Assembly (NCBI GenBank): GCA_937872385.1
Contig: CALMSO010000019.1
Location: 1 to 34,978, forward strand
DNA: 34,978 nt
Direction: 5' to 3'
Origin: an uncultured Saprospiraceae bacterium
GTDB lineage: Bacteria; Bacteroidota; Bacteroidia; Chitinophagales; Saprospiraceae
In this document: one piece after another, positions 16,375 through 24,990 of the stretch
Layout of the letters: every line of letters starts with the position of its first letter
Position numbering within the stretch: position 1 is the stretch's first letter
The notes under the pieces: model-generated
The model's input: only the letters and a program-made list of their open reading frames with translations
The model's database searches: none
What the model was told of the DNA's origin: nothing
Translations under genes and position numbers: made by a program

Positions 16375-17865
16375 TTATTCCACTTCGCTTTTTCTTCGTA
16401 GTAATAGTCGAGAACCGCCATCAAACTTCCTAAATACATCATAGTTTTCTTGTAAAAGCGGATAATCCGAATCAAATACATAATAAAACTGCGCTGCTGC
16501 CTCCGGCTCGATGTCTTTATTATATTCCTGCAAATCCAACCAAGATGCTTTTCCAGTTTGCACATAAAAATCGAACGAGCGATGAAAATGCCAGCCGGTT
16601 TGCAATGAAACAGGGGTGTTCTCGTCCGTGCGCTCAGACTTCAGGGCATCCAGTACCTGAAAAGTATTGGCGTCGTACCACCACTCGCGGGTGCGGTCGG
16701 GCGTGAATGTACGCTGAAAATGCCAGATATTTAGCAATAACAACACCACACTAATCCACATCACTAAACGTGGTCGGGCTGCATAAAAAATATATAACAT
16801 GCTACTCATTAATAATATAAAAAGCGGATAAAAGCCGAGGGCCGTACGCGTAGTAAGATTGGGCGTTTTTAGTATAATGGTCTGCATAATATTTACAAAA
16901 ACCATCAAAGCTAATACCGTAAAGGTAATAAAAATGGGCTGCTTTACTACTTCGTGCCAGCCATGTCGCCCCCAATGATACATCATGTAAGCGCCTGCTG
17001 TAAAAAACAATAGCACGGTCAGCATTGCATAATAATCATGCGGCAAATCAATTATTTTTGCTCCGTAGCGTGTATTTTCGACTAAACTTACAATCGTATC
17101 GCGGAAAAAACCATTCGATTGCCAATACACGAACTGATTGGTATGCTGCATTTTACGAATCGGCGTTATAATAAGCGCTAAATAAGCGACATCTATTATT
17201 GCCAATATACCAATACTGCGTAATAAGGTGGCCAGCGCCGCTGTGCGTAAATAAATATGCCAGAAAAAAAGTGCTGCTACGCCATTCACTGCGCACCAGA
17301 AAATGAGCAAGGTAAAATTGGCATACGATGCTAATAAACCAAAAGCAAAACCCAGCCAGACAGCGCGTTCGCGTTGCTGCATAAACCCCTCAAGACAGTG
17401 CATGGCGGACAATAACATAAGCGCATTGGACAGACCATAGCCCCGGCAAAGGGAAAAGAAATCCAGTAGGAAAGGATTAAATAAAAACCAAGATAAAGTA
17501 CTGAGAAACAGCAGATTATTATCATTAAAAAGCTGTCGGCAAATATGCCAAGCAGCATAAAAATACAAAAGAAGTGACAACACATTGGGCAGGCGGGCAG
17601 CCCATTGCTCCATACCGAAAAGGTTCATACTCAATTTTGTGAGTAGCGTATTCAAAATATGATTGCTCGGCCAGGGGTCAGGGTACATCATAATTTCCCA
17701 TGCCGAAAAACGATAGTAATGAATAATGGTCGCCAGTTCATCATGTGTGATGGGTATAACAATGGCTTTATACCAGATCGTTGCCCATGCTATTGCCCCG
17801 AAAACGAGCGACACAATCAACTGCAAGTGAGGTGATTGGAAAAATATTTTTTTATTGAGCTTCAT
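16375..17865 (-). CDS. Polytopic GT-C-like glycosyltransferase family protein
   Basis: This 496-residue protein is mostly hydrophobic, with about ten or more membrane segments and a C-terminal soluble part of about 110 residues. Near the N-terminus, after the first helix, an HDE motif (His41-Asp42-Glu43 in ITHDELAT) lies at the position of the acidic metal/lipid-sugar site of GT-C enzymes such as the PMT/ArnT group. The EQWAARLPNVLSLL segment that follows is also typical. The probable role is transfer of a sugar from a polyprenyl donor in the envelope; the acceptor is unknown. Its ATG overlaps the stop of the upstream NTF2-like gene (TAATG), so translation is probably coupled. Confidence 0.65.
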   Translation of the reverse strand: MKLNKKIFFQSPHLQLIVSLVFGAIAWATIWYKAIVIPITHDELATIIHYYRFSAWEIMMYPDPWPSNHILNTLLTKLSMNLFGMEQWAARLPNVLSLLLYFYAAWHICRQLFNDNNLLFLSTLSWFLFNPFLLDFFSLCRGYGLSNALMLLSAMHCLEGFMQQRERAVWLGFAFGLLASYANFTLLIFWCAVNGVAALFFWHIYLRTAALATLLRSIGILAIIDVAYLALIITPIRKMQHTNQFVYWQSNGFFRDTIVSLVENTRYGAKIIDLPHDYYAMLTVLLFFTAGAYMMYHWGRHGWHEVVKQPIFITFTVLALMVFVNIMQTIILKTPNLTTRTALGFYPLFILLMSSMLYIFYAARPRLVMWISVVLLLLNIWHFQRTFTPDRTREWWYDANTFQVLDALKSERTDENTPVSLQTGWHFHRSFDFYVQTGKASWLDLQEYNKDIEPEAAAQFYYVFDSDYPLLQENYDVFRKFDGGSRLLLRRKSEVE

Positions 17866-18257
17866 TATTTTCTAATAAAATACACTTGTACAATTTTATC
17901 GTCTTTAATCTTGTAAATAGCAATTGCTTCTATAATTTGTCCGCCTGAAAAACCTTCCACGCGCTCTTGATCTATAACCGTATTGCCTAATATGATACGA
18001 TTGACTAAATGGCAATGTAAATCCGGCGTATTATCAAACATAGTAGCGTAATTAACACGCATGGTAGCCTTGCCTTTATATAATAACGCATTCGGAAAAT
18101 TATAAATTTCCACCTCTTCGCTGTAAGGCGCAAGGAAAGCCTCAATGTCACGAGCGTTGTAGGCATCGAGTTGTTGCTGGGCGAGTAGTGCTGGCGTAGT
18201 TTGCGCATATCCATACAATCCAATGAATAACAAAGCGATAGACATAAGTATTCGCAT
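17865..18257 (-). CDS. Secreted NTF2-like (SnoaL/steroid isomerase-fold) protein
   Basis: The 130-residue product has a signal peptide ending in YGYAQ and one NTF2-like domain: QQQLDAYNARDIEAFLAPYSEEVEIYNFP, then a FDNTPDLHC strand and a terminal IYKIKDDKIVQVYFIRK strand. The fold forms a cone-shaped pocket used by many unrelated enzymes and binding proteins, so function cannot be assigned. The gene overlaps the following GT-C-like gene by one base, so the two are probably made together in one operon. Confidence 0.75.
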   Translation of the reverse strand: MRILMSIALLFIGLYGYAQTTPALLAQQQLDAYNARDIEAFLAPYSEEVEIYNFPNALLYKGKATMRVNYATMFDNTPDLHCHLVNRIILGNTVIDQERVEGFSGGQIIEAIAIYKIKDDKIVQVYFIRK

Positions 18258-18347
18258 ACATTTGAATTTTAGTGCCGTGTAAAAATGCGGGTTAAAAAAG
18301 AGGCGCAGGTGCTCTGCTCTGGCATTTTTCTTATTCTTACATTTTGT

Positions 18348-19643
18348 TTAATTAAATCGAATTGCCTTTACTGGGCTGATACTACTGACTAAATAAGAGG
18401 GTAAAATCAGAAAAACAAGTGTAATAATCAAGGTACCGACATTAATAATAAGGATGCTCCACCATTGTAATTGTATGGGCGCCACCGTCAGGTAATAATT
18501 TTCCTCCGACAGCCGAATCAAGCCAAATTGCTCCTGCATAAGGCACAGCCCGATGCCCATCAGATTGCCCCAAAACAAGCCAACCAGCACGATGTAAGCT
18601 GCATAATATAAAAACACCTTGCGAATCGCCCAGTTGGTGCCGCCCAGTGCCTTGAGTGTACCGACCATATTGGTGCGCTCGAGGATAAGAATGAGCAGTG
18701 CTGTAATCATATTAATAATAGCGACAACAATCATTAGGCTGAGAATCACTACTTCGTTGATGTTTTGCAATTCGAGCCATTCAAAGATTTCGGGCAGTTT
18801 TTCGCGGATGGTTTCGGCGTAGAGGTTGTTGGGCAATTTTTCATAATATAAATACTCAGTCAGCACGGGCAGGTCTGCCAAATCATCCAAAAAAACCTCA
18901 AAACCGCCCACTTCGTCGGCTTCCCAGCCCAGCAAACGCTGCACCTGACGGATGTCCACCAGTGCAAACACCTTATCGTACTCTTCCAAGCCCGTTTTGT
19001 AAATGCCACTCACCGTAAAGCGCCGTTTCAATTGGTCGCCTTTTTGAATAAAATGCACGATAAAACTGTCTCCGGTGTCAATGCGCAAGCGGCTGGCGGT
19101 TTGTTGCGAAATTAAAATATCCGAAGACATGGCGGTGTCGGGTAGCGCTATGCGTTGGCCCTTAACCAAATACTGCTCCATGAATTGCCAGTCGAAATCC
19201 TGCCCGACGCCTTTGAGCAGAATGCCTTCAATATCGGAGCGCGCCTTGATAATGCCGGGCTTGACGGCAAAAGTCTGAATGTGCCGGATGCCGCCTTTGG
19301 TGCGCGTGAGCCGCTCCTGCTCCCAGCCCAAGAAGCGCCGCGTTTCGTAATATTCTATCTCTTTGATATCCGTAGCATCCGGATAAAACGGTTGCTGCGT
19401 TTTGATTGGATAGGCTTCCAGCAGCGAGGTGCTGATATCGGTGTCGGTAATATGAATATGACCCCAGAAGCCAAAAATCTTGCTGCTGATTTCTTTTTTG
19501 AAACCCGCCACTAAGGCATTGGTTGCAATCATCACTGCTACGCTCAGCGCTACCGCGATGACGGCAATGCGTATAATCAGACGGGAGAAAGACTGCTGTC
19601 CGCTCCGGGCCACGCGTCGTGCTATGAAGTAGGAGAAATTCAT
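18348..19643 (-). CDS. ABC transporter permease, LolC/LolE (FtsX) type
   Basis: The protein has 431 residues from the chosen ATG. It has an N-terminal YFIARR...SRLIIRIAVIAVALSVAVMI block with the first membrane helix, and a large periplasmic MacB-like domain (about 45-265). Three further helices lie near the C-terminus, ending in SYLVSSISPVKAIRFN. This is the layout of lipoprotein-releasing permeases, which extract outer-membrane lipoproteins from the inner membrane. No LolD-like ATPase is adjacent. The start at 19643 is preferred because the conserved MNFSYFIARR block begins there; an upstream codon would add 12 unlikely residues. Confidence 0.85.
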   Translation of the reverse strand: MNFSYFIARRVARSGQQSFSRLIIRIAVIAVALSVAVMIATNALVAGFKKEISSKIFGFWGHIHITDTDISTSLLEAYPIKTQQPFYPDATDIKEIEYYETRRFLGWEQERLTRTKGGIRHIQTFAVKPGIIKARSDIEGILLKGVGQDFDWQFMEQYLVKGQRIALPDTAMSSDILISQQTASRLRIDTGDSFIVHFIQKGDQLKRRFTVSGIYKTGLEEYDKVFALVDIRQVQRLLGWEADEVGGFEVFLDDLADLPVLTEYLYYEKLPNNLYAETIREKLPEIFEWLELQNINEVVILSLMIVVAIINMITALLILILERTNMVGTLKALGGTNWAIRKVFLYYAAYIVLVGLFWGNLMGIGLCLMQEQFGLIRLSEENYYLTVAPIQLQWWSILIINVGTLIITLVFLILPSYLVSSISPVKAIRFN

Positions 19644-19717
19644 TGGTCGCAAATTTACACAACAAAGCGGAACTTGCACCGGTCTGGCTGTGTTTCTACG
19701 CCATTTAAAAATTATGA

Positions 19718-19748
19718 TTGCAATTTCTGCGCCGAAATCCTATTTTTG
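19718..19748 (+). promoter_or_regulatory. tyrS promoter (Bacteroidota -33/-7)
   Basis: TTG at 19718-19720 is followed after exactly 20 bases by TATTTTTG (19741-19748), an exact TAnnTTTG. The tyrS ATG lies 78 bases downstream, so a leader of roughly 70 bases is expected. I see no T-box-like structure in it. Confidence 0.65.
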
Positions 19749-19826
19749 CAGCGCTTTAGCTGTGGCGTTCTTTGCGACGCCGCCGTACGAGTAAGCAGCG
19801 AATGGTAAATTTTCAATGATTACAGC

Positions 19827-21104
19827 ATGATGAATTTTCTGGAAGAACTACAGTGGCGCGGTATGTTGCAAGACAGTACGCCGGGTTTGGACGAGGCCCT
19901 GCGGCAGGGCACGGTTACGGCTTATATCGGCTTTGACCCTACGGCACCTTCGCTGACTATCGGCAATTATGTGCAAATTATGATTCTGAAGCTCTTTCAA
20001 TTGTCGGGGCACAAGCCTATCGTGCTCATGGGCGGAGCTACCGGGCGCATCGGCGACCCCTCCGGTAAAGACAAGGAGCGTGAGCTGAAAAGTTATGATG
20101 AATTGGATCGCAACCTCGAATTTCAACAGCAGCAGTTTTATAAATTCCTCGATTTTAATCATGGCGACAACCGCGCGGCATTTGTTAATAATATCGATTT
20201 TTATCGCAATATGAATGTGCTGGATTTCCTACGCGACGTGGGTAAAACCCTGACTGTCAATTATATGATGAGCAAGGATTCTGTAAAAAACCGTCTCGAA
20301 TCGGGGCTTTCCTTTACAGAATTTAGCTACCAGTTGTTGCAGGCTTATGATTTTCAGGTGTTGTTTCAAAAGCATAATTGCATTTTGCAAATGGGCGGCT
20401 CCGACCAGTGGGGGAATATCACTTCCGGCACGGAGTTTATTAGGCGCAATTTGGGTGCCAAGGCCTATGCAGCCACCACGCCATTGCTCACGAAAGCCGA
20501 CGGTACGAAGTTTGGCAAGTCTACGGAAGGCAATATTTGGCTGGATCCGAAGATGACCTCGCCGTACAAATTTTACCAGTTCTGGATTAATGCCGATGAT
20601 GCCGATATTCCAAAATTTATGCGCTATTTTACATTAAGATCGAAAGAAGAAGTCGAAGCCTTAGAACAAACACACGCCGACAACCCGCGCGAGCGCAAAC
20701 GCTTGCTGGCCGAGGAGTTGACCATTCGTATCCATTCGCAGGCAGCCTACGAATCGGTGCTGCGCGTGTCGGAGTTGCTGTTTGGCAAAAATGCAGACCA
20801 AGCGAGCCTACGGGCGCTCAGCATGGACGAACTGGCTACCGTGGCGCAGGAAATTCCGGGCTTTACAATGCCTAAAACAGCAGTAGAAAATGGCTTGAAT
20901 ATAGTGGATTTATTAGCGGAGCATACGCCGATTGTCGCTTCCAAAAGCGAGGCCCGACGCGCCATTCAAGGTAATGCCATCAGTTTGAACAAGGAAAAAA
21001 TCAGTAGCCCCGACGCTGCCATCAATCACGAAGCATTATTGCACGGCAAGTATTTAATGGTAGAAAACGGCAAGAAGAATAAATATCTGCTATTGGTGGA
21101 ATAA
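19827..21104 (+). CDS. tyrS: Tyrosyl-tRNA synthetase
   Basis: The enzyme charges tRNA-Tyr with tyrosine. The N-terminal catalytic domain contains YIGFDPTAPSLTIGN, the class I HIGH-equivalent with TIGN at residues 44-47. The tyrosine-binding QAYDFQVLFQ segment, the QMGGSDQWGNI block and the KFGKS loop at 228-232 (KMSKS equivalent) follow. A C-terminal S4-like RNA-binding domain occupies about 355-425 (SEARRAIQGNAISLNKEKI). The length of 425 residues is normal for the TyrRS-S type. A second ATG one codon downstream is an equally possible start. Confidence 0.97.
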   Translation: MMNFLEELQWRGMLQDSTPGLDEALRQGTVTAYIGFDPTAPSLTIGNYVQIMILKLFQLSGHKPIVLMGGATGRIGDPSGKDKERELKSYDELDRNLEFQQQQFYKFLDFNHGDNRAAFVNNIDFYRNMNVLDFLRDVGKTLTVNYMMSKDSVKNRLESGLSFTEFSYQLLQAYDFQVLFQKHNCILQMGGSDQWGNITSGTEFIRRNLGAKAYAATTPLLTKADGTKFGKSTEGNIWLDPKMTSPYKFYQFWINADDADIPKFMRYFTLRSKEEVEALEQTHADNPRERKRLLAEELTIRIHSQAAYESVLRVSELLFGKNADQASLRALSMDELATVAQEIPGFTMPKTAVENGLNIVDLLAEHTPIVASKSEARRAIQGNAISLNKEKISSPDAAINHEALLHGKYLMVENGKKNKYLLLVE

Positions 21105-21140
21105 ACCGGTGGGCCATAGCCGCTGCAAAACCTCATCATC

Positions 21141-21923
21141 ATGGAACTGAGCATTTATCAAGTGGACGCCTTTGCCAATCAGCGCTTCAGAGGGAACCCC
21201 GCAGCGGTAGTGCCGCTCGAAACATGGCTGCCCGATGCCCTGATGCAAGATATTGCCCAGGAAAACAACCTCGCGGAAACGGCTTTTTTCGTGCCGGAGG
21301 GCGATGGCTGGCGGCTGCGCTGGTTCACGCCTACCGTGGAGGTCAATCTTTGCGGGCACGCGACGGTGGCGGCGGCCCACGTATTGTACGCGCATCTTGG
21401 CTATGCCAAGCCACAGCTTGCTTTTCAATCCAAAAGCGGTTTGCTGACCGTCACACAACGCGAAGGGCAATACACCTTGAATTTCCCAACCGATACCCTC
21501 ACCCCAATAGACGCGCACCCGGCCTTAGCTGCTGCCCTCAATGTAGCCCCAGTAGAAGTATGGCGCGGCCGCGAAGACTGGCTCGTGGTGCTCGGATCGC
21601 AGGCGCAACTCGAAGCCCTGCAACCTGATTTTCGAGGCATTGCAGCAGCTGGCGGACGCGGCACTTTGGTGACTGCCCCCGGTACGGAGGTGGACTTTGT
21701 GTCCCGCTGTTTTTTTCCGCAAACCGGCGTGGACGAAGACCCCGTCACCGGCTCGGCGCATACCACCCTCACGCCCTACTGGGCCCAACGCCTCGGAAAA
21801 AACGAACTAACCGCCCGACAGCTTTCAAGGCGCGGCGGCGAGTTGCGTTTGAAACTGTCTGGTGAGCGCACCGAAATCAGCGGCGGAGCCGTGACCTATC
21901 TCCAAGGAAAAATTTTCGTCTAA
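21141..21923 (+). CDS. PhzF-family isomerase/epimerase-like protein
   Basis: The PhzF family has a diaminopimelate-epimerase fold and catalyses proton shifts on small substrates. The QVDAFANQRFRGNPAAVV opening and the NNLAETAFF motif with the catalytic glutamate (Glu46) are present, as are the RWFTPTVEVNLCGHATVAAAH block and the C-terminal FFPQTGVDEDPVTGSAHTTL. The 260 residues are a complete member. There are no phenazine genes nearby, so phenazine synthesis is unlikely; most homologues have unknown substrates. The gene starts 36 bases after tyrS and may share its transcript. Confidence 0.92.
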   Translation: MELSIYQVDAFANQRFRGNPAAVVPLETWLPDALMQDIAQENNLAETAFFVPEGDGWRLRWFTPTVEVNLCGHATVAAAHVLYAHLGYAKPQLAFQSKSGLLTVTQREGQYTLNFPTDTLTPIDAHPALAAALNVAPVEVWRGREDWLVVLGSQAQLEALQPDFRGIAAAGGRGTLVTAPGTEVDFVSRCFFPQTGVDEDPVTGSAHTTLTPYWAQRLGKNELTARQLSRRGGELRLKLSGERTEISGGAVTYLQGKIFV

Positions 21924-21953
21924 ACTCAATCCCCTCTCAACCTTTCCAATCGC

Positions 21954-22352
21954 TTGCAACGCTTACCACATATCTTCTTCGCTGCCAGCCCTTTAGGCGG
22001 GCGCGGCGTGTTCACTTCCGAGTTTATTCCGGCCGGAGCACTCATCGAAATTTGTCCGGTGATTATACTACCGGAGGAAGAACTCCCCATTATTCACCAA
22101 ACCGATTTGCACGATTATTACTTTCTGTGGGGCGAAGACGAAAAACAATGCGCCATTGCGCTGGGCTTTGGCTCTTTGTACAATCATGCTTACGATGCCA
22201 ACGCCGAGTACATCCTCGATTTAGATGACAATACCATTGATTTTTACAGTGTAAAAGATATCGAGCCGGGCACGGAAATCACGGTCAATTATAATGGCTG
22301 GCCCGACGATCCCGCGCCGGTCTGGTTTGACCAACCGGATTACAAAAGGTAG
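21954..22352 (+). CDS. Small SET-domain protein
   Basis: The 132-residue protein is essentially one SET domain, the fold of protein lysine methyltransferases. It has the GRGVFTSEFIPAG opening, the SLYNHAYDANAEY block (counterpart of the NHS cofactor motif), and DIEPGTEITVNYNG, where the last tyrosine is the expected catalytic residue. It lacks pre- and post-SET zinc regions, as is usual for small bacterial members; the substrate is unknown. No ATG is available: the only conventional start is TTG at 21954. The frame is the same as phzF and continuous from its stop, so low-level readthrough would join the two. Confidence 0.8.
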   Translation: MQRLPHIFFAASPLGGRGVFTSEFIPAGALIEICPVIILPEEELPIIHQTDLHDYYFLWGEDEKQCAIALGFGSLYNHAYDANAEYILDLDDNTIDFYSVKDIEPGTEITVNYNGWPDDPAPVWFDQPDYKR

Positions 22353-22496
22353 GTAATGGGACAGGGCCGAAAAAGGGGGGAATGGGACAATAGGGGGACA
22401 CTGTCCCTCTAAACCTTCTAACCCTATTCCCCCATTTTTCCCATCAGCCCATCAACCTTTTTAAGCTAACAAGTAACAATGTCCCATTACTTACCT
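22347..22496. repeat. Nested fold-back (hairpin) element
   Basis: Three nested inverted pairs occur: outer AGGTAgGTAATGGGACA (22347-22363) with its complement at 22480-22496 (16 of 17 paired), middle 22370-22383 with 22426-22439 (13 of 14), and inner GGGACA/TGTCCC (22384-22389, 22402-22407). Its left arm overlaps the SET gene stop. The whole is about 150 bases and could fold into a branched cruciform or act as a bidirectional terminator. Confidence 0.7.
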
Positions 22497-22500
22497 GCAT

Positions 22501-23004
22501 TTATCTCATATCCTCGTCATCGCCGCCGCGTTTGGTAAAAATGCGGATGACGCCATTGCCCGCACCTGGCCCATAAAGGGACGCACCTGCAATGTTTTTA
22601 ATCACTTCAATACGTTGTACATCCTGAGGCAATATGGTTAGAAGCAAGTCATTAAAGCGATCGTCATCAAGGTTGTAAAAAGGAAAATTATCAATAACGA
22701 CGATGGGCGGTTGCAAGGCACCACGCACGCGCACTCGGTAGTAAAAAGGCGTACCGGTAATCCAGACGCCGGGCACCTGCCCAATGAGCATTTCCAGCAC
22801 ATGCAGCCGACCGGCATTGATGAATGTGCCCGGAATGACTGCATCCACCAGCGAGAAGCGCCCCTCGTACTGCACCGGACGGATAGGCAAGGTAGGAATA
22901 GGTTGCACTTCCTCAGGCAGCATCTGCGTAGGTAATGCAGGCAAGCCAGCGCTGGTTATCAGCACCAGCAGAGCCGTCAAAGTAGATAATAAAATGGTTT
23001 TCAT
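22501..23004 (-). CDS. Orphan TonB-receptor plug-domain protein
   Basis: This 167-residue secreted protein has a signal peptide (cleavage near 23-26) and a region matching the plug of TonB-dependent receptors of the SusC type. It shows VLEMLIGQVPGVWITG, then VRVRGALQPPIVVIDNFPFY, then ILPQDVQRIEVIKNIAGASLYGPGAGNGVIRIFTKRG. The 22-strand barrel that normally follows is missing, and a stop occurs directly after the plug's last strand. Short plug-only proteins of this kind exist in Bacteroidota. They could act as soluble partners of a barrel or gate, or be truncated receptors. No barrel gene is adjacent. Confidence 0.75.
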   Translation of the reverse strand: MKTILLSTLTALLVLITSAGLPALPTQMLPEEVQPIPTLPIRPVQYEGRFSLVDAVIPGTFINAGRLHVLEMLIGQVPGVWITGTPFYYRVRVRGALQPPIVVIDNFPFYNLDDDRFNDLLLTILPQDVQRIEVIKNIAGASLYGPGAGNGVIRIFTKRGGDDEDMR

Positions 23005-23098
23005 AGCTTGTTGTTTTTATGGTTCGCGGTTTGCGCCTAAATTATACTACACATTTTTCAAACAAAAAGTTCCCTGAAATTAGGATGAAAGAGCGTTG

Positions 23099-23149
23099 CT
23101 CGCGGTTCGCAGTTTGCTATTGGCAGTTCGCTATTGGCGGTTCGCGGTT
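23099..23149. repeat. Degenerate 'gttcgc..tttgctatt' intergenic repeat
   Basis: Within the 302-base gap before the Na/Pi gene, related units based on GGTTCGC and TTTGCTATTGG recur three times. A similar tract appears at 29641-29672. The rest of the gap carries no gene. Confidence 0.6.
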
Positions 23150-23252
23150 TTACATTTTTGTGGTTTAAGGCGGTATTATACACTCGAAAGGTAAATGATT
23201 GCTGAATAAAAATCCGCATTTTTTATTACAACCGGTATAATAACAAAATGTG

Positions 23253-23260
23253 TATTTTTG
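23253..23260 (+). promoter_or_regulatory. Candidate -7 element for the Na/Pi cotransporter gene
   Basis: TATTTTTG matches TAnnTTTG exactly, 47 bases before the ATG. The -33 element is not clear. Confidence 0.4.
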
Positions 23261-23306
23261 CGTCTTTGGTAGTCCATGATCCATTCGTGGTTATAAAAGT
23301 GCATGT

Positions 23307-24974
23307 ATGGAGCTTTTTCCTTTAGAAGGCTTTGACATCTGGCGTCTGCTGGCAGGGTTGGGTATTTTTCTGTTCGGCATGTTCTTGCTGGAAGAAGGTA
23401 TTCAGATATTATCGGGGCGGGCATTTCAGCGTTTGCTCCAGCAATTCACCAACCATCGGATAAAAGCAGTACTAACGGGCACAGTGGCCACGGCGGTATT
23501 GCAAAGCAGCTCAGCGGTATCGCTTATGGTATTAGCCTTCGCGGGAGCAGGAGTGCTGGCCATGAGCAACGCTATTGGGGTCATTTTGGGTTCTAATTTG
23601 GGCACCACCTTCACGGCGTGGATCGTAGCTACGGTAGGCTTCAAGGTCAACATTGAAGCTTTTGCTATGCCCTTCATTGGGCTGGGCGGTTTGGGGCTTA
23701 TTTTTTTTGGTAAAAAACCGCGCTACGCCGCCATTAGTCGTTTGCTGACTGGTTTCGGCTTTTTGTTCATGGGTTTGGAATACATGAAAGTAGCCGTTTC
23801 TGGATACATGGACAGCGTGGGCACCGAGCAGTTTGCCGGGTTGCATCCTTTGCTATTTATTGTATTTGGCTTTGTTTTTACAGCGATTACGCAGTCAAGT
23901 TCAGCGTCTTTGGCCATTATATTAGCAGCAGTCAATGCCGGAATGGCGGGTCTGACGGCAGCGTCCATATTTGTTATCGGCGCGAATATCGGCACTACTA
24001 TGACGGTCATGCTGGGCGCGCTGGGCGGCTCTTCCATTAAAAAACGCGTGGCGCTCAGTCATGTTCTTTTCAACTGGATCACTGGAGTGCTGGCGCTGCT
24101 CTCACTACCCTTTTTGCTGTATCTCATCAGCCGGATGATCAATGTGGCCGCCGATCCCGTGACGGCCTTAGCCATCTTCCATACGCTTTTCAATCTGATG
24201 GGCGTGCTAATTTTTCTGCCTTTCACGGGGCTATTAGGGCGTTGGGTGGTGCGTATCTATCCTGACAAGCCCGGACGCGAAACCTTATTTATCTCAAAAA
24301 CCCCGCCCACGGTAAGCACCGCAGCAGCAGAGGCCCTGCGCAAAGAAGCATGGACCTTGCTTTTTGGGGTACTGCGCTATCACAATCATGTGCTGGAATT
24401 AAAAACGCTACCCTATTCGCCGGTGGCTGGGGTACAGGATTTTTCGCCCCCGGAGGCACACACACCGGAAGGCTTGTATGAGGCGCTGAAAAACGTCAGT
24501 AAAGCCATGCACGCCTACGCCGAAACCCTGCAAGAACAATCATTGAGCGAGGCGCAAAGCGAACTGATTAACCGCTCTTTGTTTGCAGCCAGAATGGCGC
24601 TTTTTTCTGCTAAATGGATGAAAGACTTGGGGCAGGATCTGTACCATTGGGAACGAACCGAAATAGAGGCAGGTACGCTGCGCAAAGTGCTCGCGGCTCG
24701 GCAGGAAAGGGTTTATAGCCAATTAACAACATTTTTGCAAGCCAATAAGCCCGCAACCGAAACTTACCCGGCGCTAAAAACCATACTCAGCCATGAGGAA
24801 AAGTCGTGGCAACATCAACTAACCGCCGACCAAACGCATCAGCCCCACCGAAACGCGGTGGCCTTAGCAGAGCAATTGACGATAAACAAGACCTGGTACC
24901 TTGCTTGGCGCAATTTGCTATTAGCCCTGCGGGAGTTAGAGCTGATATCGTTTGAAAACGAAGATGAAATATGA
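23307..24974 (+). CDS. Na+/phosphate cotransporter (NptA/YjbB type) with PhoU-like tail
   Basis: The 555-residue protein has a duplicated Na/Pi transporter core (about 10-320). Each half carries the signature QSSSA (66-70 and 196-200) and the paired segment GSNLGTTFTAW or GANIGTTMTVM. The C-terminal about 220 residues are soluble, helical and PhoU-like. This architecture imports or exports phosphate with sodium, and the tail is thought to sense phosphate state. It stands alone. Its 3' end lies 16 bases from the convergent TIR/TPR/SDR gene. Confidence 0.9.
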   Translation: MELFPLEGFDIWRLLAGLGIFLFGMFLLEEGIQILSGRAFQRLLQQFTNHRIKAVLTGTVATAVLQSSSAVSLMVLAFAGAGVLAMSNAIGVILGSNLGTTFTAWIVATVGFKVNIEAFAMPFIGLGGLGLIFFGKKPRYAAISRLLTGFGFLFMGLEYMKVAVSGYMDSVGTEQFAGLHPLLFIVFGFVFTAITQSSSASLAIILAAVNAGMAGLTAASIFVIGANIGTTMTVMLGALGGSSIKKRVALSHVLFNWITGVLALLSLPFLLYLISRMINVAADPVTALAIFHTLFNLMGVLIFLPFTGLLGRWVVRIYPDKPGRETLFISKTPPTVSTAAAEALRKEAWTLLFGVLRYHNHVLELKTLPYSPVAGVQDFSPPEAHTPEGLYEALKNVSKAMHAYAETLQEQSLSEAQSELINRSLFAARMALFSAKWMKDLGQDLYHWERTEIEAGTLRKVLAARQERVYSQLTTFLQANKPATETYPALKTILSHEEKSWQHQLTADQTHQPHRNAVALAEQLTINKTWYLAWRNLLLALRELELISFENEDEI

Positions 24975-24990
24975 ACGAACAAAGTTCTAT

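Noticed and set aside
21141..21923. Phenazine biosynthesis
   Set aside because: PhzF-like proteins are common without phenazine pathways, and no other phz gene is present.
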